Virus record (IMG/VR): IMGVR_UViG_3300020204_000019
Span: 44,528 to 108,527 of that record
Reading direction: 5' to 3' (one strand)
DNA from: a virus
Length of the DNA: 64,000 nt
Below, one piece after another: positions 1-10,851 of the stretch (position 1 is the stretch's first letter; the number at the start of each line of letters is the position of its first letter). The position numbers and the translations under genes are program-made. The notes under the pieces are model-generated. The model saw only the letters and a program-made list of their open reading frames with translations, was not told the DNA's origin and searched no databases.

Positions 1-1
1 G

Positions 2-133
2 GAACGGATAGGGAACGATGAGACGAGTGTATTGTGTACTGTGGTGGTGAGAGCGGCTAGTGGCTCTCCCGTGAACATAAACATTGTATTTGCCGTTCCT
101 GGCAGTATCCCGCTAGATGGAGACCTATCATGA
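2..133 (+). CDS. C-terminal end of a tail/baseplate gene (5' partial)
   Basis: An open frame enters from the left edge and ends at a TGA at 131-133, which overlaps the ATG of the next gene (ATGA). The 43 visible residues end in a hydrophobic beta-rich stretch (NINIVFAVPGSIPLDG). No domain can be named from so little. The 4-nt overlap with the baseplate J-like gene suggests translational coupling and a role in the baseplate. Confidence 0.6.
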   Translation, partial: ERIGNDETSVLCTVVVRAASGSPVNINIVFAVPGSIPLDGDLS

Positions 134-3100
134 GTTTATTTGAGATCATTCGCCCTGATGGGGTTAAGACTTCAGCGGCTAGTGTGGTGTATTCAACCTT
201 AAGGGAAGAGGTTGTCCTAAGAGGGAACATTTCGGATTACACCGAGATAACAATTCTATTTAATGGGACAAGTTATACATCGGTGGGAGTAGATGCGGAC
301 ATAGAGATAATAGGAACCACATGGATATTTCCATCTATGGGTGGGATAGACATTTCGCAGGGATCGAACTCATTTGAAATAACGGCTAGTGGTGCGGGTT
401 TGACGGATAAAACTATCCGTCTTGATGTGGTTTCCCCTGAGAATGAACAGGTGACACCACCATCGGCTCCCACAAATATCCGTATCGGTCGGTCACAAAA
501 TGCTGTGGATATTTCTTTTGATCACACGGACAATGATGTGACCTACTACAACATCTATGGTTCTACATCAAGTGGTGGTGGGCTAAATGGATACTATCTA
601 ATAAATGCGATACCGCTAGACCCTGTGTCTTATGGTGTGCGGACGGAGCGGATAACTGAGTTGGGGGGTTTGACGGCGGATTTGAGTCCGAGTGTAGCTG
701 ATCCTTTGTTTGTGGAAGTTCAGGCGTTACAGAATTCTTCTTCAGCCGTACTATCTACGGCTTCTCTTGGGGATGTGGAGATACCTGAAACAACAACAAG
801 GATAAGAGTTTCGGCAGTAGTGTCGGCAATGAGTCTGAGTGTGGAGATGAAGTTTAGGCACTCAAGGACAGCCACGCCGAACTCACAGCCACCGACTTAT
901 CAAGTGGGAGAGTTTTCAACCCTTCCTGCGACTAGCCCTATTTATTATGTTGTGACTGCGGTTAAAGTGGTTGATGATCTTGAGATAGAATCCGTTTATA
1001 GCATTGAGGTTTCAGGACAACCGATAGACATTCAAACCACAACGCTTAGTCTTCCAAATGTTTCGGATAGCGACCTGACCACAAGTCTGATTCAGACGAT
1101 TTACGCCGCTGATGAGGATGCGGCAGTACAAGCAGGATCAGCTATCCGAGATTTGATGATAGACCCGATGGTGTCTGAGTTATCCCGTAATAGATTTGTG
1201 TTGGATTTCTCTTATCGAGCCACGAGTTTTCTGAGTCTATTAAACATAGATGACCCTTTGAACACGGGTGCATCTATATCGGTCTCCAACAGTTCATATA
1301 AGCTGGCTCTAAAAGATGCGTTATTTCTTCAGACGGATGTTCAGACACAAAACATCATAGATGGTGCCTTTGAGAGACTAGCGTCTAATTTTGGATTATC
1401 GCGTAGATTGGGGGTTCGGGCGAGGGGAGAAGTGATCTTTTATTTATCTAATAAGCCTACATTTACCTTATCCGTGCCTTTAGGAACGGTGTTAACGGGA
1501 GGGGGGGTTTCATTTAAGACGATTCAATCAGGGGGTTTTAGTGCTGAAAATGCGGCTTCGCTTTATAACCCTGTGCGTAAACGCTATGAATTGACCTTAC
1601 AGATAGAAGCAATAGAGGAAGGGTTAAGGGGGAATTTAACAAGTGGTCAAATCACTCAGGGAGCCCCTGCGGGATTAAGGGTGATCAACACAGCTGCTAC
1701 TTTTGGTGGTCAGGATATTGAGAGCAACAGCGATTTGACGGCAAGGTCTTTAGGGTATTTGTCCTCTGTGGATGTGGGGACAAGAAATGGATACCTTAGG
1801 GTGGCGAGAGAGACCTCAGGGGTAGTTTCCGTCTTGGTCATAGATGCGGACAGCCCATATATGGTGAGAGACGATGGACTAGGCGGAAAGGTAGATGTTT
1901 GGATAAGGGGCGAGAGCGTAGCTAGTGTAACGGATACTTATGCACCTACATACAAGACCAAACGCGGGGCAAGGTTTCTTCCTCTTGTGAGCGAAGGTTC
2001 TTATTTATTTAAACTCGCTGATGCCTCCTCCCCATCTTTATTCGCCATGATAGATCGAGAAGACTTAGGTTTAGGTCTAAAGAATGCCACGAGTGGAGAG
2101 TTCTTTGACTTGACCGATGCTGTAATTACAAATGGGACTACCATTCAGCTTGAGGTCTCAATCACACAACCGACATATGCTTTTGGCGATATCATATTGG
2201 GTGATTATCGCTCAGAGATCAGTTCAGATATCCATTTGGACAGGCAACCCGTTAGAGAAGTGGTTTCCGTAACCAAGCCTGATGGGTCGAACTTGGAGTT
2301 CGACTTCTTTAAGTCTGAAGACCCGCTGATGTTGGGTCAATCCACGAGAGCTTCGGATTATATCCGTGTTCAAAATGATGGACTTGAGAAAATCATAGAT
2401 GTCACTCAAGAAGCCCACACGCTGATTGGATTTTATCCTGATAGGTTAGCAAACTTAGGTGTCGATGTAAACAGTATTGTGGTGACAAACACTTCAGGTG
2501 TGGTGTTTGATAGCCCTCTTGATCCAAGTGTAACTTCGCCTGATTATGAAATCATCTCAGAAGGTGATGTGGTTTCTATTCGTAGGACTAGTGCCGCAGG
2601 GGGGATAACAGATGGAGAGGTGGTGTTGGTCACATACCAACACCTTGAAAACATCACAGTCACCTACAAAACAAATATCGTATTATCCAATTTGCAGGTT
2701 GAGTTAGAGGCTAATAAACACCTAGGGGCTGATGTATTGGCGAAGGAGGTGTCCCCCGTGTATGTGGACATAAAGGCTGTAGTTGTTTTGGAGCGGGGTT
2801 CCAACATCAATACGGTTGACTCCCTTATCCGTAATAACCTTTCCAATCTCATCTTGGGTCAAGTGTTAGGTGGATCACTTCGGGTTTCGGATATTATCCG
2901 TGAGATAGATGGAACAACAGGTGTGGCATATGTGATCATGCCATTGACGCAGCTAGCACTTCAGGCAGGGGGGTCTATTCTAAGAGAACCCGTGGTGGTA
3001 GGTTCGTTAAGAAACATAACCCAACTCAACAACTCCACACATCAGGTTTGGATACTTGACACGGGACTATCCAATAACGCGAGTGTAGAGGGCGGGGTAA

Positions 3101-3432
3101 ATGCACGGGTTTTCCTTGATGGGCAGGAGATACCTTTGTTGGGCATCTCACAAAGATCATTTAAGGCAAATTGGATAAAAACCTCAGCCACAATCATGGG
3201 GGTAGAGGGACTGAGCGTTTATGACACAGGTCTAGGTGTTTATGTAGATGTCCCAAATACACAACACAAGGTGGGATTATGTTTACCCATAGGGGATCAT
3301 CCGAGTAACCACACGATAAGTGTCAACTACACAACAGGCGATTCCACAGGTGTAGTCAGAGATGTGGTGATAAATGAGTTCTCATATCTACAGGTGGGGG
3401 ATGTGAGCTTTACTTACGAGGAGGCGAGATGA
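130..3432 (+). CDS. Baseplate J-like (baseplate wedge) protein
   Basis: This 1,100-residue protein probably forms the baseplate wedge ring that triggers sheath contraction. An N-terminal Ig/Fn3-like part is suggested around residues 108-150 (PPSAPTNIRIG and following). The central part (about 340-620) has the baseplate J pattern, with a turn such as ADLTARSLGYL..VDVGTRNGYLRVARE and VVSVLVIDADSP. The C-terminal J-like segment (about 870-960) has VDIKAVVVLERG and LRVSDIIREIDGTTGV. It is much longer than P2 gpJ (about 300 residues) because of the added N-terminal and internal domains. A GGAG lies 8 nt before the ATG. The gene overlaps the next gene by 4 nt (ATGA). The fold assignment rests on motif recognition. 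Confidence 0.72.
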   Translation: MSLFEIIRPDGVKTSAASVVYSTLREEVVLRGNISDYTEITILFNGTSYTSVGVDADIEIIGTTWIFPSMGGIDISQGSNSFEITASGAGLTDKTIRLDVVSPENEQVTPPSAPTNIRIGRSQNAVDISFDHTDNDVTYYNIYGSTSSGGGLNGYYLINAIPLDPVSYGVRTERITELGGLTADLSPSVADPLFVEVQALQNSSSAVLSTASLGDVEIPETTTRIRVSAVVSAMSLSVEMKFRHSRTATPNSQPPTYQVGEFSTLPATSPIYYVVTAVKVVDDLEIESVYSIEVSGQPIDIQTTTLSLPNVSDSDLTTSLIQTIYAADEDAAVQAGSAIRDLMIDPMVSELSRNRFVLDFSYRATSFLSLLNIDDPLNTGASISVSNSSYKLALKDALFLQTDVQTQNIIDGAFERLASNFGLSRRLGVRARGEVIFYLSNKPTFTLSVPLGTVLTGGGVSFKTIQSGGFSAENAASLYNPVRKRYELTLQIEAIEEGLRGNLTSGQITQGAPAGLRVINTAATFGGQDIESNSDLTARSLGYLSSVDVGTRNGYLRVARETSGVVSVLVIDADSPYMVRDDGLGGKVDVWIRGESVASVTDTYAPTYKTKRGARFLPLVSEGSYLFKLADASSPSLFAMIDREDLGLGLKNATSGEFFDLTDAVITNGTTIQLEVSITQPTYAFGDIILGDYRSEISSDIHLDRQPVREVVSVTKPDGSNLEFDFFKSEDPLMLGQSTRASDYIRVQNDGLEKIIDVTQEAHTLIGFYPDRLANLGVDVNSIVVTNTSGVVFDSPLDPSVTSPDYEIISEGDVVSIRRTSAAGGITDGEVVLVTYQHLENITVTYKTNIVLSNLQVELEANKHLGADVLAKEVSPVYVDIKAVVVLERGSNINTVDSLIRNNLSNLILGQVLGGSLRVSDIIREIDGTTGVAYVIMPLTQLALQAGGSILREPVVVGSLRNITQLNNSTHQVWILDTGLSNNASVEGGVNARVFLDGQEIPLLGISQRSFKANWIKTSATIMGVEGLSVYDTGLGVYVDVPNTQHKVGLCLPIGDHPSNHTISVNYTTGDSTGVVRDVVINEFSYLQVGDVSFTYEEAR

Positions 3433-6400
3433 GTATTTATCCATATGATCCTAGAGTTCAAAAAGACCCTTTGGGTAGAAAGTCTAGTTCACGCCGACTC
3501 CTTGAGGATATCTTGGCGGAACGCATCGTTTCTTCTCTAGCTAGGAGCACCGCTTCTAACTATATCACGGAAGCATATGGAGCAAATCACAGGATATTTT
3601 ATGAGGGCATAGCGGCTATCTTAGCAGAGTTCTTGGTGGACTCGGTGGATAACATAGACGATGCCGATCTCACACAAATGAGAGCTGAGTTTATCTCGAC
3701 AAGGCTTTTGTACTCTGTCTTTCCACCCAACGAATCTGCCATACCCTCCACGGATACCATTGAAGAACTGCACTCCATTCTTCAGGACACGCTGAAGTCG
3801 CTCTTCAAGGGAAGCGGTAACTCCTCAATTCTAGAGGCTTTAAACTCTCTTGGTTCAGAAGTCTCCTTAGAGATTGAAAACTTTGTTGTTAATCTCACAT
3901 CTAGCATCCTCAGCATCACTTCTATAGCTGAGGATCACCGACACTTTGTGTTCTCTCGACCCACGGGATTGGGAAGCACAAGTTATCCTATTGGTATGAA
4001 GTGGGGAGATGCACTTCATACCCATCTAGTTATTGATGGTGTGGTTCAGCCTTATACGGATACGCAGGGGACTACACACACTCACGAGGCATCTCTTGGT
4101 CTAAGTCTCAATGTTCTTAAGATTCAGGAAAATCTAAGAAAGGTATTTTCGGTTCTTAAGCCAGCCCACATAAAGACGGGTGTGGTCGCTTCTCTCTTAG
4201 AAGAAGATGAGACTCTTGGCGTGACTGAGGATGGAATGTCTTTATCCTTGGGTGAGTTCCACCAAGAGGATATGAGAAAAGTCCGTCTAGGGACATGGGG
4301 AGATGTCTTGTTTGGATATGCCTCTAATAAGACCCTGAGGCTCTATCGAACAAACATCACCAAACCCAACTCTCTTCTGATTAAAGCCTCTGAAAATGCT
4401 CCCTCTGGTCAACGCCGAAGAGTCATCTCCGTCTCTAACAGCACACCACCCTCAGGTGACTATCCAATTTGGAGTTTTCCATTAGACGCAGTAGCCGAGG
4501 AAGTGTTACGCGACATAGGAGTGGATGTCTTATCCGTAGATGCTGATGGTTTTGTTGTTGGCAAGAACACATCTACTTCTACAACCCAAATGTTATCCTA
4601 TTTGGGTGATGGTAGTTTGGTGTTGTTAAACGGTGTGGCGTATTACTTGGATATGTTTCTAAAAACACCCGTCAAACACAAGTTATCTGCCAAGGTCATT
4701 CAACTAGATTCTGTGAGTGCATCTCAGGGCGTTGTGGAAATCACAAACCTCTCTAGTCCTTGGAAGGTTCGGCAAGACATACGCTATGAGAGCTACACCT
4801 TTACTTATTATCCGCCTGATATTTCAAATCTGTGGTTTAGTTTCCCTGATCTCAATATCCGTTTCTTTTACAAGGGAATCGCCTTAGGTCTCACACAATC
4901 ATGTTCTATATTCGTGAATGGCATCGAATTACCAGCCGATAAAATCAAGTTTTACAGCTATTTTGACAATCGGTTTTATGTTTTAAATCCCGATGGATCA
5001 TCATATCTAAATGACCTTGATAGGATAACCATCGTTTATCCATATGACGAAGATGAAGTCTATCGGTTTACAGCACTAAACGATACTCGTTTGGTCTTAA
5101 ATGCTACCCGCAAGCTCGGACAAGTCACCACCACACAAGGTCGTAAGTCTGCCTACTCCGCCCCCTCCGCTCCACCTTATTATATAAGACGGAAAAACTT
5201 TGTACTGAACAAAGTAGAACCCATAAGCCCTTTGTTTTTTGAACAAAGAGAGGCTAGCTATGGTCTTAATTCTACATCCACGACAAACACCACCACACAA
5301 TATCTAAATAGCTCTTTTATACTGAATAGAGTATCCTCGTCATCTAAGGTATCAAACATATCAGCCCCCGCTACGGCAAACCTAAGCACGAGCGATGGGA
5401 AAATATCTTTTGTTCAACTCGGCTTCAAACCTGATTACATACTATCAATAACGGATACTGATGGGAATGAATATCTAGGCACATTGGATAGTGGGTATTT
5501 ATTGGTGCAGGGTGTGGATGTCTTAACGACCCTTGAGATATCGGCTGTAAGTTCAAACCCGCTCACAAGTGAAGGCACTTGGTTCTCGGGAGAGAAACTC
5601 CTTGAAGGTCAAGCCCCACTTAAGAAACCAACACATTCATTCAGCGGTTTATCCGAAAGCACATCAGATGAGATTATGTCTAATCCTTTGGGATTAGCTG
5701 AACCTCAAATAGGTGGCGGATATAAAGATGCAACACGAAGCGTTATTGCTCGATCTTCCACGACTCAAGTCGGAGTGGCAGGGGAACCCGTCTTTTATGA
5801 AGATCGCCCCACAGCGTTTTCTGTGGGTGGTTATTTATCCGAATTACACACCGAGACTTCTTATGTAGACGAAGTGTTGTATGGGGATTACTCTCTGTAC
5901 ACGCTTGGACCTATCTCGACAACAGAGCTAACCACATTCACAACAATCCCCACCTACTTGTTCTTTCAGTACAACTCCCTCAGTTTATTCGGAGGGGACG
6001 GATACTACTTCTCGATTTATCGGATAAGTAGTGATGGGATCAAATACTATCAAACCCTTTATCCGATTGCAGACGGAGGCGGCTTTGAGTGTTTTGAACA
6101 ACACCCGTCTCCTCCGAATGGGGCTCCTCTTGCATATAGATGGATAGACCAAGGAACAGGAAGCGGCTTTAGCCTCAACTACGATAATGGAAACTTCGAC
6201 TTTCCGTTATATGAAGCTGACCCAAATGGATACTTTAATCATATTCCAAATCAGACCTATTACATAGAAGTATATATGGAGCAAAACGCAGGTGCTGATG
6301 GACTTAGGTTTTTCTCTAGTGGCACGAATGCCCCCTACGCATTAAATACCCCTTGGGCTTCTTCTTCCGAAGTTTATGACTTAGATGACCCTATGGACAT

Positions 6401-9400
6401 GGGGTTCAACAAGACCTACACTTTTCAGGTCACTTTTGCGACAAATCCAGGAGAGGTCACTTCTTGGCTGATGGTCTCAGACCCTGATGTTCTTGCCCCC
6501 AAATCCTCCGAAGATGTCGGGGCAAGTATTGAGATTGTGGCAGATGTGTTTTATCCAAGCGAGCCACTACATGGAGATCGCTTATCTTTTATCCCTAGCA
6601 GCATTTACAACACAATCACACCTGAGATACCACTCATCTCCATATCAGATGTTGTAGACGCTCCCACAGATGCTTTAACTTTCGCTCAGTCCAAGTTTAT
6701 CCAAGAAAACATACCTGCACCTACGGATGTACTCAGCACAAGTTATCTCATCCTCCCTAGCTCCGTCACCGAAACCACTCAATCTATTACGGATAGTTTC
6801 AGTTACCTTTATCGCTTGTCCATAATGGATAGCTTGTCATCCATCAATGACTCCACATCTACCCAAATCATTACTCTGATATTGGATAGTTTATCCGTAA
6901 TAGATAATGCGGATGCGGTTTTGGGTCTTTACTTTTCAGATGGAGTCTCTCTTATTTCGGACTCCGTGTCTGTTTTGGAGAGTTTGTCTTTAAATTTGGG
7001 AGATTCTTTAGGTCTTAGTGATGCGGCATCAGTCACTTATGGTTTTGTACCTGCATTATCGGCGGATAATATCCCTAATCTCTTGGACAATGTTTCTACT
7101 TCTGAAACCAAGTTCATACAAGACACACTCGCTTCAATCACGGATAGCGTAATAACAGGTCTATCGGGATTTAACTTTTCTGATGTGTTGGGTGCCTCAT
7201 CTGATGAAGTAGAGACCCTTTACGCCTACCTGCCGAGGACTGCATCAGATGTCATCAACAACATTCTTGATGCTGTTCTCTTAAGATACTCCACTTCAGT
7301 ATCCGATAACCTAAGCCCTATCTTGGATAGCGTTCTCTCACAATTGTCTGCATATCTGTTATTGGATAGTGTGACCTTTAGTGATGTAGTGACCACATCA
7401 TATGCGTACACGCCCATGCAGGTCCAAGATGCAGTATCGGGTATCTCAGATCAGATTTCTTTTGGCATCTCCACAAATGTCTCTGAAGTGTTATCCGTGA
7501 CTGATGATTTATCCTATCTCTTTGGGGATTCCCTGAGTGTGCAGGATAGTCTGAGCGTTACGGATAGTGTGATCACATCTTACCTGTATGGCAACATTGG
7601 GATAACAGAGAGTGTTGCGGGGATTTTGGATAGTGTGATCACATCTTATTTGTATGCGGCTGTGGGTGTGTCTGATGAAGTAGTTGAGTTGGTAGATAGC
7701 GTCTTTGCCCGAATTAAGAGCTTGAGTGTTCAGGACAGCCTGAGCGTTACGGATAGCGGATTGGTATTTATCGCATCCACCAACCTCACCGATAACATCT
7801 CCATTACGGATAGTGCGGGGTTCCGTGTACCTGTCGTATCGTTATTGGATAGTGTGGATATAACGGATGAAGGAGGTGCGTTTATAGCGTCTCAGTCGGT
7901 GTCTGATCTTGTGCCTGTGTTGGGGGATGAAATATCATCATTACTAGAGTTGGGGGCTGTTTCGGTATCGGATTTAATAATTGTGTCTGATAGCGTAGTG
8001 GCGAGCTATGAGTACACGGCGGCGGTGGTTTTGGAAGAGGGTGTACAGATAGACGATTCAACGGAAACGAGTTTAAGGCTTGTGCTGTCGGATAGCGTAT
8101 CAGCATCCACGGATACCATCTCTACTTCAGCCGTTTTTGTTCCGATGAATCAAACGGATAGTGTAGGTGTTGTTTCGGATGCACTAACGACTAGTTATTT
8201 ACTCTTGCCTAGTTCTGTGGTGGAGAGTGTGCCTAGTGTTGCGGATACGACATCGTTGTCTTTGAGTTTGACTTCTGTTGTAACGGAGGCTCTCGTATCC
8301 GTTTCGGACGATTGGACTGCCTATATATCGTCCAAATCTGTATTGGATAGTGTGGGTGTAATCACGGATGAAGTTTTGACGACTTATGACGAGTTTTTGA
8401 GTTTGGTTGATGGGAGCATTTTATTTTCAGGGGAGGACACATCTTACTTGGTGGGAGCGGATATATCTGCTTTTGACACTTCGACAACCGCCTTCAGGGT
8501 GGAGTGGTGGATGTATTTGGATAGTTCAGGGGGAGGGACGAATCCTGTAGTGTTTTCTAGGAACTTGCGTGGGACTTCGGATAGGTTCAGAGTTAGGTTA
8601 TTGAGCCGAACGGGATTAGAGTTTTCGGTTTCAACAGGTTCGGCATCTGTATCCAACAACTTCGGTTCAGTTCCGAATGACGAGTGGGTTCACATCGCCC
8701 TTGTTGGTCGTAGTTCTCAAATACGAGCTTATGCCAATGGAGTTCAGCTTGGTAGCACTTGGTCAACCACCTACAACATAAACAACTCAAGTGCGGCTAA
8801 TCTTTACATAGGTAACGAAACAACTCCCGTAGCCGATAATGCCTTTAAGGGATACCTTACAAACTTAAGGTATCTCTATCAGATTTCAGGTACGGCGGAT
8901 TTGACCACAAGGACGGGAACTTTCAGTATTCCACTTGCCCCACTTCCAAGTGTGAGCATAAATGTCTTTAGACTTGTGGCTACTGATGCTGCGACCGCGT
9001 TCACAGGTACGGGTACTACACTATCCAACACATCTTCGGTGTCATGGTCGAGTGAAGTACCCACCTTGGCGAATCCTATGTCCTCTTTGTCGTTGAGTGG
9101 GGTTCTTTCTTATCCGTATTACAACGGATATCTCAGCCGAACGGGAGAGTCGGACTTCAACTTAGGTGCGGGAGATTTTACGATAGAGTGGTTTCAGTAC
9201 CTGACTAACGAACAACTCAGTACTAGTTACAGCCATCGGGCATACATCTTTGATCTAGATTATCCGGGTGCGTCTAAACAACTATCCATTTACTATGATG
9301 CGGCATTAGAGACGATATATTTGGCATATCGGATAAATGCTTCGACAAACTACACCATAGGGTTTGCGGTAAATAATATACGCGACCGCTGGAGTCACTT

Positions 9401-10790
9401 TGCACTAACACGCTACAGCGGAACTCTTTATCTTGCCCAAAATGGATATTCATTGGCGGCGACCAAGATAGATGACAGCTTGAGTTTGGTGACTTCTTTG
9501 GACTTCACGGGGGCAAGCAATGGAAGCCTCTACATAGGCGGAGATAAAGCCCAAACCGCCAATTATTACTTTAATGGATACTTATCGAACTTCCGTATGA
9601 GCGTTGGAGTAGCAAGATACACCTCTCAAGATGCACCCTTTACGCCTCCATCGACACAACTCTCTACAGATGCCAACACCAAACTTCTACTCTTAGCTGT
9701 TTCTGATGCCACTACAGACAGTAGTGGTTTATCCAATACCATGACGGCAACAAATGTGGAGCGAGAAGATTTTAGTGGGGCTTATGGGAACGACAAGCTG
9801 AGTGTGGCAGTACAGACTTCTAGTACGCTTTACAGTAGTGCTGCTCAGTTCTTTGTGTACTCGGAAAACGATTATTATGCCCGACAAGCCCAAGGGGACA
9901 ACACATATCCTACCCTTGTGTCGAGCCTTCCGAGATTTATGGAATTCCCTACCAATGCCTTGGCTTATGAGGGTTTATATAAGGGCTCATTCTCTGCCGC
10001 TGTAAGTGCGGGTTATTCCAATACATCCCCGACACAAGCGGATTTGATCTATAGAGCCTTATCTACGAGTACGATTAATCATCGTATCGAGGAATATAAC
10101 TCTCCGACACAACCTACCGAGTATAAAATCTTCGCTAGGTTAAATAACGATGCGAGCCCTACGCCTGAGTTCAACATCGCTTTTAAATATACGGATAATA
10201 CATGGGGTAGTTATTACAACTTATTCCCTTCTACAGGGGCATTGAATGTAAAACGCAACTATCTTCACACACTTAGAGTTAATACAGACGGAACAACAAC
10301 ATTCACACAAGATACAACGGGTCAGACGGCTATTTATCCATACGCCACACAAGTGCGATTGTATGCCTATTTCAAGAACCTTGATAATGGATTAGGGGCT
10401 GCCGCAGACCCACAATCCAAGATATTGCTCCGCACCGATCCTTCATTAGGTGTTGTGACGGGGAGAGTAGTGAGTGTGCCTAGTGAGTACTCAGGCACGG
10501 GTGGATTAATCCCCAAGTCCGAAATAACGAACACAAATAATGTGTCTCAGGTTTCTTGGTCTGTGACTACAGGGACAAAATACAGACTTTATTTGGATAA
10601 GGACGCGGGCGTTGATTTAATCCTAGCCTTTAGAGCTTACACCTACTCGGCAGGTGCAACGGACTACAACACTCTGTATGACTCAAACAATCCGCCTGAT
10701 TACAGATCATTTTCTAACCTGATCTGTCAGCAAAACTTGTTTCTTCAGGTTCTTGAAGACGGAAGCATCCTCATAACCCAAGCCTCATAA
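3429..10790 (+). CDS. Giant tail fibre with Asp-Ser repeats and two LamG/ConA-like domains
   Basis: The product has 2,453 residues. The first part (1-1,070) is a long beta-rich region of unknown fold. Residues of about 1,075-1,660 are a degenerate repeat rich in LDSV, VTDS and TSYxY, like an extended fibre shaft. Two concanavalin/LamG-like domains follow (about 1,664-1,834 and 1,890-2,090). Each has the pattern F.VEWWMYL / FTIEWFQYL, then WVHIALV / WSHFALTR, a short AYANGVQL / YLAQNGYSL strand, LYIG and a final YLTNLR / YLSNFR. Such domains bind sugars in many phage and bacterial proteins, so a receptor-binding role is inferred. The gene overlaps the baseplate gene by 4 nt. A C-terminal 350-residue part is not recognised. 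Confidence 0.75.
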   Translation: MSIYPYDPRVQKDPLGRKSSSRRLLEDILAERIVSSLARSTASNYITEAYGANHRIFYEGIAAILAEFLVDSVDNIDDADLTQMRAEFISTRLLYSVFPPNESAIPSTDTIEELHSILQDTLKSLFKGSGNSSILEALNSLGSEVSLEIENFVVNLTSSILSITSIAEDHRHFVFSRPTGLGSTSYPIGMKWGDALHTHLVIDGVVQPYTDTQGTTHTHEASLGLSLNVLKIQENLRKVFSVLKPAHIKTGVVASLLEEDETLGVTEDGMSLSLGEFHQEDMRKVRLGTWGDVLFGYASNKTLRLYRTNITKPNSLLIKASENAPSGQRRRVISVSNSTPPSGDYPIWSFPLDAVAEEVLRDIGVDVLSVDADGFVVGKNTSTSTTQMLSYLGDGSLVLLNGVAYYLDMFLKTPVKHKLSAKVIQLDSVSASQGVVEITNLSSPWKVRQDIRYESYTFTYYPPDISNLWFSFPDLNIRFFYKGIALGLTQSCSIFVNGIELPADKIKFYSYFDNRFYVLNPDGSSYLNDLDRITIVYPYDEDEVYRFTALNDTRLVLNATRKLGQVTTTQGRKSAYSAPSAPPYYIRRKNFVLNKVEPISPLFFEQREASYGLNSTSTTNTTTQYLNSSFILNRVSSSSKVSNISAPATANLSTSDGKISFVQLGFKPDYILSITDTDGNEYLGTLDSGYLLVQGVDVLTTLEISAVSSNPLTSEGTWFSGEKLLEGQAPLKKPTHSFSGLSESTSDEIMSNPLGLAEPQIGGGYKDATRSVIARSSTTQVGVAGEPVFYEDRPTAFSVGGYLSELHTETSYVDEVLYGDYSLYTLGPISTTELTTFTTIPTYLFFQYNSLSLFGGDGYYFSIYRISSDGIKYYQTLYPIADGGGFECFEQHPSPPNGAPLAYRWIDQGTGSGFSLNYDNGNFDFPLYEADPNGYFNHIPNQTYYIEVYMEQNAGADGLRFFSSGTNAPYALNTPWASSSEVYDLDDPMDMGFNKTYTFQVTFATNPGEVTSWLMVSDPDVLAPKSSEDVGASIEIVADVFYPSEPLHGDRLSFIPSSIYNTITPEIPLISISDVVDAPTDALTFAQSKFIQENIPAPTDVLSTSYLILPSSVTETTQSITDSFSYLYRLSIMDSLSSINDSTSTQIITLILDSLSVIDNADAVLGLYFSDGVSLISDSVSVLESLSLNLGDSLGLSDAASVTYGFVPALSADNIPNLLDNVSTSETKFIQDTLASITDSVITGLSGFNFSDVLGASSDEVETLYAYLPRTASDVINNILDAVLLRYSTSVSDNLSPILDSVLSQLSAYLLLDSVTFSDVVTTSYAYTPMQVQDAVSGISDQISFGISTNVSEVLSVTDDLSYLFGDSLSVQDSLSVTDSVITSYLYGNIGITESVAGILDSVITSYLYAAVGVSDEVVELVDSVFARIKSLSVQDSLSVTDSGLVFIASTNLTDNISITDSAGFRVPVVSLLDSVDITDEGGAFIASQSVSDLVPVLGDEISSLLELGAVSVSDLIIVSDSVVASYEYTAAVVLEEGVQIDDSTETSLRLVLSDSVSASTDTISTSAVFVPMNQTDSVGVVSDALTTSYLLLPSSVVESVPSVADTTSLSLSLTSVVTEALVSVSDDWTAYISSKSVLDSVGVITDEVLTTYDEFLSLVDGSILFSGEDTSYLVGADISAFDTSTTAFRVEWWMYLDSSGGGTNPVVFSRNLRGTSDRFRVRLLSRTGLEFSVSTGSASVSNNFGSVPNDEWVHIALVGRSSQIRAYANGVQLGSTWSTTYNINNSSAANLYIGNETTPVADNAFKGYLTNLRYLYQISGTADLTTRTGTFSIPLAPLPSVSINVFRLVATDAATAFTGTGTTLSNTSSVSWSSEVPTLANPMSSLSLSGVLSYPYYNGYLSRTGESDFNLGAGDFTIEWFQYLTNEQLSTSYSHRAYIFDLDYPGASKQLSIYYDAALETIYLAYRINASTNYTIGFAVNNIRDRWSHFALTRYSGTLYLAQNGYSLAATKIDDSLSLVTSLDFTGASNGSLYIGGDKAQTANYYFNGYLSNFRMSVGVARYTSQDAPFTPPSTQLSTDANTKLLLLAVSDATTDSSGLSNTMTATNVEREDFSGAYGNDKLSVAVQTSSTLYSSAAQFFVYSENDYYARQAQGDNTYPTLVSSLPRFMEFPTNALAYEGLYKGSFSAAVSAGYSNTSPTQADLIYRALSTSTINHRIEEYNSPTQPTEYKIFARLNNDASPTPEFNIAFKYTDNTWGSYYNLFPSTGALNVKRNYLHTLRVNTDGTTTFTQDTTGQTAIYPYATQVRLYAYFKNLDNGLGAAADPQSKILLRTDPSLGVVTGRVVSVPSEYSGTGGLIPKSEITNTNNVSQVSWSVTTGTKYRLYLDKDAGVDLILAFRAYTYSAGATDYNTLYDSNNPPDYRSFSNLICQQNLFLQVLEDGSILITQAS
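6640..8410 (+). repeat. Degenerate Asp-Ser (DS) repeat array in fibre gene
   Basis: The array covers about 590 residues of units around 22-30 residues long built on LDSV, SVTDSV and VxTSYxY. Some units are still near-identical as DNA: the segment starting GGATAGTGTGATCACATCTT occurs near 7,563 and again near 7,628, and GCGTTACGGATAG follows a CAGGA(T/C)AG(T/C)CTGA block near 7,545 and 7,732. This points to recent unit duplication or recombination. Many units carry YGGATAG. Confidence 0.7.
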
Positions 10791-10811
10791 ACCACCCATC
10801 ATAAATCATTT

Positions 10812-10827
10812 ATAGACGCAGGTCTAT
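10812..10827 (+). promoter_or_regulatory. Leader hairpin upstream of 10852 gene
   Basis: ATAGAC and GTCTAT form a 6-bp stem with loop GCAG. It sits in the 61-nt gap after the fibre gene and 25 nt before the start codon; a good AGGAG ribosome site follows it. It may be an mRNA 5' stem or a processing site; no T-run makes it a typical terminator. Confidence 0.35.
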
Positions 10828-10851
10828 GAACTAACAACAGGAGTATCCGAA

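Noticed and set aside
6640-8410. CRISPR array or non-coding repeat
   Set aside because: Units vary in length and keep the reading frame as LDS/TDS protein repeats.
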